Shown here: in pieces, positions 58,428 through 64,000 of the stretch
Position numbering within the stretch: the first letter of the stretch is position 1
Layout: every line of letters starts with the position of its first letter
Assembly (NCBI RefSeq): GCF_000016165.1
Contig: NC_009253.1
Location: 2,824,332 to 2,888,331, forward strand
Source: Desulforamulus reducens MI-1
Lineage (GTDB): Bacteria; Bacillota; Desulfotomaculia; Desulfotomaculales; Desulfotomaculaceae
Direction: 5' to 3'
DNA length: 64,000 nucleotides
Notes under the pieces: model-generated
What the model was told of the DNA's origin: nothing
Database searches by the model: none
What the model saw: the letters and a program-made list of their open reading frames with translations, nothing else
Made by a program: the position numbers and the translations under genes

Positions 58428-59981
58428 ATGACATTAAAAAATATTTTTGGCAAATGGAAGAGGGCTAAAAATTTAATACAACAACAGATACTTACCGGGG
58501 CAGAAGAGGGTGACGGCTTAAGTGGTAACCTCAACAAGGATGAGCAAGTCATTTTTCAAGGTCTCAGTGGTAGTAGCGATATCATCCGACGCAGGATTTT
58601 AATTGGCAGTACGCCAGCGGTTTTAATTTATATTGAAGGTATCATTGATAATGATGTAATCCATAAAGATGTATTGAACAGGTTACAACGGGTAAAGGAA
58701 ATACCCAGCATGACCGTAGGGGCACTGGATTTTATTGCCCAAAAAGTATTATCCACCTCTACAGTTAAAAAGACCACGTTGTTGGCGAATATGTTAGTGG
58801 AAGTATTAACTGGCAATGCTGTTTTACTAATAGAAGGTAACAAGCAGGTATTGATTGTTGAAGTCAAAGGCGGTGAGAGAAGAAATATTACGGAACCAGT
58901 AACCGAACGTACGATGCGTGGTTCCAGAGAGGGCTTTATCGAGGATATTGCGGTAAATTTAGCCCTTGTTAGAAGAAAAATAGTATCCACCAAGCTAGCT
59001 ATTGAAGTTACCAGAATTGGGCAACGTAGCAGAACTAAAGTGGCACTGGCATATATGTCTGATATAGCTGACCCCAAGATTGTACAGGAAGTTCGCCACC
59101 GTATTTCTCAAATTAATACTGATGTTATTCTGGAAGCAGGTTATATTGAAAGATTTATTGAAGATCATCCCTGGAGCCTGTTTCCACAGGTATTTGGTAC
59201 CGAACGCCCTGATCGGGTGGTGGCAAATTTACTGGAGGGTCGGGTAGCCATTCTGATTGACGGTACTCCCTATGTTTTGGTTGTACCCACCCTTTTTATC
59301 CAGTTTTTGCAGGGCAGCGAGGATTATAATGAACGGTTAATTGTTGGATCATTGGCCCGCACAACCAGGTATTTTGCTTTTTTGCTTACTACTACCCTTA
59401 CTGCTATTTATATCGCTTTAGTTACCTTTCACCATTCTCTGTTACCTACAGACTTATTGCTGGCAGTGGCGGAAGCCAGGCAGAAGGTACCCTTTTCTGC
59501 CCTGGCAGAAGCCATGTTTATGGAAATTGTGGTTGAGATTTTGCGGGAAGCGGGATTGCGCCTGCCGCAAACAGTGGGACAAACCCTTGGTGTGGTAGGC
59601 GGTATTGTACTGGGACAGGCGGTTATTCAGGCTAATTTGGTGAGTCCTTTAATGGTGGTGGTGGTTGCCCTGTCAGCCATTAGTTCCTTTGTATTTCCCA
59701 ATTACAGTATGGCGCTAGCCATTAGACTGATTAAGTTTCCCCTGATGATTCTGGCCTCCATATTTGGTGCTTTGGGTATAGCGGTGGGCTGGGTGTTTTT
59801 TACTATTCACTTAGCTTCTATGGAGAGTTTCGGGATACCCTATTTGGCACCACTGGCACCCACACGCTATGCTGATTTGGGAGATACCATGGTGGTTTCA
59901 AACCTTTGGAAACACAAAAAACGACCTGCTTCTATTCCTCATGTAAATAACCGGCGCATGGGGGATACTCCCCAGGAGTGA
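58428..59981 (+). CDS. gerKA: Spore germination receptor A subunit (GerKA-like)
   Basis: 517 residues. The N-terminal soluble part has the GerA blocks 'NVLLIEGNKQVLIVEVKG' (as AVLLIEGN...) and 'EPVTERTMRGSREGFIEDIA', 'RRKIVSTKLAIEVTRIGQRS' and 'KVALAYMSDIADPKIVQEVR'. Four or five membrane segments follow (TTTLTAIYIALVTFHHSLLP, 'GVVGGIVLGQAVIQANLVSP'). It sits in the spore inner membrane as part of a nutrient germinant receptor with the B and C subunits encoded downstream. Overlaps gerKB by 4 bases. Confidence 0.94.
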   Translation: MTLKNIFGKWKRAKNLIQQQILTGAEEGDGLSGNLNKDEQVIFQGLSGSSDIIRRRILIGSTPAVLIYIEGIIDNDVIHKDVLNRLQRVKEIPSMTVGALDFIAQKVLSTSTVKKTTLLANMLVEVLTGNAVLLIEGNKQVLIVEVKGGERRNITEPVTERTMRGSREGFIEDIAVNLALVRRKIVSTKLAIEVTRIGQRSRTKVALAYMSDIADPKIVQEVRHRISQINTDVILEAGYIERFIEDHPWSLFPQVFGTERPDRVVANLLEGRVAILIDGTPYVLVVPTLFIQFLQGSEDYNERLIVGSLARTTRYFAFLLTTTLTAIYIALVTFHHSLLPTDLLLAVAEARQKVPFSALAEAMFMEIVVEILREAGLRLPQTVGQTLGVVGGIVLGQAVIQANLVSPLMVVVVALSAISSFVFPNYSMALAIRLIKFPLMILASIFGALGIAVGWVFFTIHLASMESFGIPYLAPLAPTRYADLGDTMVVSNLWKHKKRPASIPHVNNRRMGDTPQE

Positions 59982-61075
59982 GTTTAATGAAAAATTATAG
60001 TAATGTAATGACCAGTAAACAATTACTTTTTACTGTTGTCAGCATTACCATTGGGGTGGGGATATTAACCCTACCGGAAGCGGTGGGAAAAAGTGCTCAA
60101 CAGGATGCGTGGATATCCCTGCTTATTGGAGGTTCATTGCCCCTAGCAGGTATATTTTTGGTTAATTTAATTGGCAGTAGATTTCCTGACTTAACTCTGG
60201 CGGAATATGCAGAAAAGATATTGGGTAAATGGTTGGGTAAACTATTATCATTGATTTTTGTGTTTTATGGACTTGTCTACGCTGCCATAATTACCAGGTT
60301 GTTTGTTGGTATGTTAAAGAATTATTTATTTCCCGTAACTCCTGTGTGGGTACTGGGGGCACTAGTTTTTTCACTTATTGCTTATTTAGTTTCCAAAGAC
60401 GCCCGGGTTTTAGGGCGGGTAAATGAATTGATGTTTTATGAGGCGCTGGTTTTATATGTGGCGTTATTATTAGCTATACCAAATTTTGATTATAACTTTA
60501 TTCGACCAGTGGGCCATGCCGGGATGATGAATATCCTAAAGGGAACATCGGAGACATTTTTAGCTTTACTTGGTGTGGAATTTTTAATGGTATTTTATCC
60601 TATGGTACAGAATAAAAAAGAATTTGTTAAAGCAAGTGTAACAGGACTTGTCATAGTCATGTTTATTTATTTAACTTTAGTTTTGGTTGTACTGGGTGTC
60701 TTTGGGCCAGTGATCATAGGCCAGTTGAGGTTTGCTTTAATGGTTTTATTAAAAACCTATACTGCACCGTTAATTGAGAGGGCAGAGTTCTTTTTTGTTA
60801 TTTTCTATGTGTTTATAGCCTTTCGCCCCATAGGTAACATGTACTTTGCCAGTCGTTATACAGCGGAAAGAATATTTGGTGTCAATGCCCCTGGTCTTAT
60901 GACGGTAATATTGCTTCCCCTCGTATTTACATTTTTTTTGTTTCCTAAAAATTTTGAGCAGACAGTAGCCATTAGTACCATGATTGGGTATGGAGGAATT
61001 GGCTTTTTAATTGTTATGCCTTTGATTTTATGGTTAATTGCTGTGATACGGGGGATTGGAAGCAAAAAGGAATGA
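59978..61075 (+). CDS. gerKB: Spore germination receptor B subunit (GerKB-like), copy 1
   Basis: 365 residues with ten membrane segments of the APC-like GerB family. It contains 'TSKQLLFTVVSITIGVGILT', 'DAWISLLIGGSLPLAGIFLV', 'ARVLGRVNELMFYEALVLYV' and 'IFYVFIAFRPIGNMYFASRY'. The B subunit binds the germinant. A second, clearly related copy follows directly. Confidence 0.93.
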   Translation: MSLMKNYSNVMTSKQLLFTVVSITIGVGILTLPEAVGKSAQQDAWISLLIGGSLPLAGIFLVNLIGSRFPDLTLAEYAEKILGKWLGKLLSLIFVFYGLVYAAIITRLFVGMLKNYLFPVTPVWVLGALVFSLIAYLVSKDARVLGRVNELMFYEALVLYVALLLAIPNFDYNFIRPVGHAGMMNILKGTSETFLALLGVEFLMVFYPMVQNKKEFVKASVTGLVIVMFIYLTLVLVVLGVFGPVIIGQLRFALMVLLKTYTAPLIERAEFFFVIFYVFIAFRPIGNMYFASRYTAERIFGVNAPGLMTVILLPLVFTFFLFPKNFEQTVAISTMIGYGGIGFLIVMPLILWLIAVIRGIGSKKE

Positions 61076-61114
61076 TTGAAAATACCACATACAGAGGATG
61101 TTTACGAGGTTAAG

Positions 61115-62209
61115 ATGAGAAAAAATGCCAATGTTATCACCAGTAAACAGCTGATTTTTATTATTGTCAGTTCCACCGTAGGGGTAGGTATTTTAACCCT
61201 GGCTGACTCGGCGGGCGAAGTGGCTCAACAGGATGCCTGGATATCGGTGGCCATGGGAGCCTTGCTACCACTGGTGGGGCTAGTTGCCATTGTTTTAAAT
61301 TGCAGCAAGTTTCCTGGGTTAACCCTGGCGGAATATAGCGAAAGGATATTGGGTAAATGGTTGGGTAAACTAATTTCGCTGGTCTTTGTATTTTATACCA
61401 TTGTTACTGCTGCTATTATTACTAGTACATTTGTCCATATGTTAAAGATATATTTGTTTCCTGCAACACCCCGGTGGGCTTTAGTAGTGCTGATTCTTTC
61501 GGTTATTACTTATTGGGGGTCCAAGGATGCTAGGGTTTTAGGCCGGGTCAATGAACTGATGTTTTATGAAGCAATTATTGTATTCCTGTCTTTAGTACTG
61601 GCTTTTCCCAATATTGATCTTACCTTTTACCAACCTATAGGCCATGCCGGGATCAGTAATATTTTAATAGCAGCCTCAAAGACAATATTTGCCTATACTG
61701 GTATGGAGTTGTTATTGGTGTTTTACCACATGGTACAAAATAAAAAAGAAACTGTTAAAGCAGGGTTAACTGCCATTACTATAGTTTTGTTCATCTATTT
61801 AGGGATAACTATTACTGCCTTGGGGGTCTTTGGACCCTTTGTCATAGGTAAGGTTCGCTTTAGTTTGATGGTTTTATTAAAAACCTATACTGCACCGTTG
61901 ATTGAGAGGACAGAGTTCTTTTTCGTTATTTTTTATGTTTTTGTAGCCTTTCGACCTATAGGTAACTATTATTTTGCCAGTCGCTATACAGCGGAAAAAA
62001 TGCTGGGCCTTAATGCCCCTGGTCTTATAACAATAGTTATTTTCCCTATTGCTTTAGCAGTAGCTTCGTATCCGGATAGTTTTGAACAGACAGTGGCCAT
62101 TAGCTCGCAAATAGGTATAGTGGGACTGGTTTTCTTAATAATTGTTCCTTTGTTATTATGGTTTATCTCTTTAATAAGGGGAATAGATGGTGAAAAAGAT
62201 CAAACCTAA
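61115..62209 (+). CDS. Spore germination receptor B subunit (GerKB-like), copy 2
   Basis: 364 residues from ATG 61115 (ACGAGG upstream; the frame is open from 61076). It is a tandem paralog of the preceding gene, sharing blocks such as 'TSKQLIFIIVSSTVGVGILT', 'LTLAEYSERILGKWLGKLIS', 'SKDARVLGRVNELMFYEAI' and 'IFYVFVAFRPIGNYYFASRY'. Two B subunits in one ger operon allow two receptors with different ligands. It overlaps gerKC by 23 bases. Confidence 0.93.
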   Translation: MRKNANVITSKQLIFIIVSSTVGVGILTLADSAGEVAQQDAWISVAMGALLPLVGLVAIVLNCSKFPGLTLAEYSERILGKWLGKLISLVFVFYTIVTAAIITSTFVHMLKIYLFPATPRWALVVLILSVITYWGSKDARVLGRVNELMFYEAIIVFLSLVLAFPNIDLTFYQPIGHAGISNILIAASKTIFAYTGMELLLVFYHMVQNKKETVKAGLTAITIVLFIYLGITITALGVFGPFVIGKVRFSLMVLLKTYTAPLIERTEFFFVIFYVFVAFRPIGNYYFASRYTAEKMLGLNAPGLITIVIFPIALAVASYPDSFEQTVAISSQIGIVGLVFLIIVPLLLWFISLIRGIDGEKDQT

Positions 62210-63308
62210 AGCTGTTTTACTGCTTTTGTTATTGATAACTGTACTTACAACTGGCTGCTGGGATGCTGCTGATGTAAAGGATATAGTGATCCCCTTTATA
62301 GCCGGATTTGATTATGAAAAAATAAAGGGCCAGGGTAAATTTTATCTATATATAAACAACCCTGTTGTAGGAGAGGCCAGGGAAAAGTCCGATGTACTGG
62401 TGGCAGAAGGGGAAACAGTGGGGGACACCCGGGTTGACCGGGGTAACAAGTCTGCCCGCAGTATATCTGTGGGGGATTTGAAGGGTTTTTTATTTGGTAA
62501 AGAACTTGCCAGCCGGGGCTTGGAGGAAACATTTGATATATTATATCGCAACCCAAGGATCAGTAAGACCCCTAATTTAGCTGTTGTGGATGGTATGGCT
62601 AAGGATATATTTTATCTTAAGCCAAAGAATTTTCAGACTGTAGGCGAAAATGTACTTGATATGTTTAAAAATTCATCTAAAAATAACTTTATCCCGGACG
62701 AGACCATACATAATTTTAGAATTAATGCCCTTACTCCTGGTTTTAATCCGGTGTTACCGGTACTTAGTATTCATGGGCAGGACAAGATAAAAATATCCGG
62801 AGCAGCTTTATTTAAAAAGTATAAGATGGTGGCTATGATTAATGCCGAGGATATGCGAGTATTAACCTGGCTAAGGGGCGAGGAAAAAAAAGGGGATATA
62901 TTGTTTGAACTTACAGATAAGCAGGGGGGAGTAAAAAAAATAGCCTTTGAAGGGGGAAATAAACGCTCTGTTAAAGCAAAGCTGGAAAATGGACAACCTG
63001 TCTTTGAAGTAGAAATTAAGCTAAAAGGAATGGTGGCGGAAGCTTTAGGAGATTTTCGGTTTGCCGGTGAAGAAAAAAATGTAGAACTAGCTGAAAAAGC
63101 CCTGGAAGAACAGGTTAAAAGGCAGTGCGAAAGTTTCATTGAAGATTTACAGTATAAATACAGAGTAGATGCAATTTTGTTGGGTAAATATGCCAGAATA
63201 TACTGGCCAGAATTGGTGGAGAAACAGGATTGGGACGAGGTATTTTGTAACAGTGAAATTAGGGTAAAGGTTAAGGTGGTTATTCAAGGCAGCGGCGAAG
63301 TGGCCTAA
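62187..63308 (+). CDS. gerKC: Spore germination receptor C subunit lipoprotein (GerKC-like)
   Basis: 373 residues. Signal peptide with lipobox 'LLITVLTTGCWDAADVKDIV', typical of GerC. Family blocks are 'SARSISVGDLKGFLFGKELA', 'DILYRNPRISKTPNLAVVDG' and the late 'YRVDAILLGKYARIYWPELV'. The lipid-anchored subunit completes the receptor encoded by the operon. Confidence 0.94.
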   Translation: MVKKIKPKAVLLLLLLITVLTTGCWDAADVKDIVIPFIAGFDYEKIKGQGKFYLYINNPVVGEAREKSDVLVAEGETVGDTRVDRGNKSARSISVGDLKGFLFGKELASRGLEETFDILYRNPRISKTPNLAVVDGMAKDIFYLKPKNFQTVGENVLDMFKNSSKNNFIPDETIHNFRINALTPGFNPVLPVLSIHGQDKIKISGAALFKKYKMVAMINAEDMRVLTWLRGEEKKGDILFELTDKQGGVKKIAFEGGNKRSVKAKLENGQPVFEVEIKLKGMVAEALGDFRFAGEEKNVELAEKALEEQVKRQCESFIEDLQYKYRVDAILLGKYARIYWPELVEKQDWDEVFCNSEIRVKVKVVIQGSGEVA

Positions 63309-63324
63309 AAAGGATGTAAACAGA

Positions 63325-63877
63325 ATGAAAAGTAAGATACTAATATTACGTTTATTACTATGCTTGCTGGTGCTTACTGGTTGTAGTAAAAATATCAACC
63401 CGGAGCCAGTTAAAAAAATAAGCCAGAAAGATAGTATTAGGAAGGATAAACAAAACCTTCCTGATGATACCGGGGCCAGGTCCAAAGTTAAGAAAGGAAG
63501 TATTAAGATAGGTAGGTTAGAGCGGGAGGTTGAGCTAAAATTGTTGGACGGGTCTCCCTTCTCCTTTTATACCTATATCCCCGGTGATATGGATGTGGAA
63601 AGAGTTAGACTAGGCGAGACAGTTTTGATATAATCGCTAACTTTGGAGGTATAAAACGTAAAGACGCCTATATGAGTATCTTTTTTTACCCCACAGGCAC
63701 AAAGACCAAACATACCTAGGTAACCTAGCTGTGTGCCAGCATAAAGACCGTGTTTTTCACGTGTTAACCCATTACCCAGAGGATATGGCCGGGGAATTTA
63801 TGCCCCGTGTGCAGAGAATATTAGATGAGTTTGTATGGACGGATAATAATGAGAAATTGAATAGTTCTGTAAAGTAA
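63325..63877 (+). pseudogene. Broken lipoprotein gene at the end of the ger operon
   Basis: ATG 63325 starts a lipoprotein (MKSKILILRLLLCLLVLTGC) with a long charged linker, then 'FSFYTYIPGDMDVERVRLGE'. It stops at 63633. An extra TA near 63630 shifts the frame. The continuing frame reads 'IANFGGIKRKDAYMSIFFYP' to a second break near 63708, after which 'YLGNLAVCQHKDRVFHVLTH' and 'YPEDMAGEFMPRVQRILDEF' run to TAA 63877. The complete gene would give ~180 residues. It lies 16 bases after gerKC. Confidence 0.75.
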
Positions 63878-63914
63878 GAGGAGTAATTAATTTATCATTA
63901 GTCGGTATCATATT

Positions 63915-63956
63915 AAAGAGCCGTTGATCTACTTATCAACGACTCTTTTGAAAAAA
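63915..63956 (+). terminator. Terminator of the ger operon
   Basis: AAAGAGCCGTTGAT, six bases and ATCAACGACTCTTT, with one mismatch, followed by TGAAAAAAA. It is the first strong hairpin after gerKC and the broken lipoprotein gene. Confidence 0.7.
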
Positions 63957-64000
63957 ATCCTGATATGAAAAAGGTCTAAATATAATTCTCACTCAAATTA

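Noticed and set aside
1-64000. CRISPR array or complete restriction, toxin-antitoxin or CBASS-type defence system
   Set aside because: No regular spacer-repeat array and no recognisable set of defence genes were seen. The iterons at 12596-12920 are irregularly spaced and inverted, unlike CRISPR repeats.

Overview
The window looks like the chromosome of a spore-forming, strictly anaerobic, low-to-mid GC Bacillota, most like the Desulfotomaculum/Desulforamulus group (inference). The grounds are a SigK-type sporulation sigma factor, a gerKA-KB-KB-KC germination operon, small spore-type proteins, a SAM-I (S-box) riboswitch, an HD-GYP phosphodiesterase and a selenocysteine-encoding DsbA-like gene. 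No rRNA or complete tRNA gene is present.

Bases 1-24954 are the right-hand part of an HK97-type siphovirus prophage. It sits in a tRNA-Arg(TCT) gene, whose 3' half remains at 24905-24954. Its left end lies outside the window. Read from the attachment site inwards: integrase, S24-type repressor, a divergent Cro-like gene and operators, a BRO-type antirepressor, a frameshifted Spo0A-like DNA-binding gene, and many small proteins. Next come a recombination and replication block (Gp157, ERF, SSB, helicase, VRR-NUC nuclease, primase-helicase), an iteron and DnaA-box array that is a candidate origin, and an ArpU-like late regulator. Beyond an accessory region with membrane proteins and two opposite-strand small ORFs lie HNH, TerS, TerL, portal, ClpP-like protease, capsid, connectors, major tail protein, a tail chaperone with a -1 frameshift site, and the tape measure protein.

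Bases 25000-35400 are a decayed mobile-element zone. It holds two IS1380-family insertions, an IS3-family remnant fused in frame to an XRE regulator, remnants of a permease and a methyltransferase, a macrodomain protein, a frameshifted DUF2238 gene, and a chemotaxis receptor broken by a frameshift, a stop codon and an IS with a 5-bp target duplication.

Bases 35500-64000 are housekeeping and accessory chromosome. In order: a lipoprotein/response regulator/histidine kinase operon, a Fur-family regulator with a zinc-type ABC transporter, an M29-type aminopeptidase with an OPT transporter, an HD-GYP protein, S-box-controlled metNIQ, sigK, the selenocysteine DsbA-like gene, DUF47-pit phosphate transport, a DUF438/hemerythrin/PAS protein, corA, and a gerK operon with two tandem permease genes followed by a decayed lipoprotein gene.

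The strongest novelty is the DsbA-like gene at 52275-52871. It has an in-frame TGA where the first cysteine of the CxxC motif belongs, and a matching bacterial SECIS-like hairpin just downstream. Other points of note are the iteron/DnaA-box origin candidate, the phage Spo0A-like gene, the tail-chaperone frameshift, two small low-complexity ORFs on the non-phage strand, and a repeat pair placed exactly after two operons.
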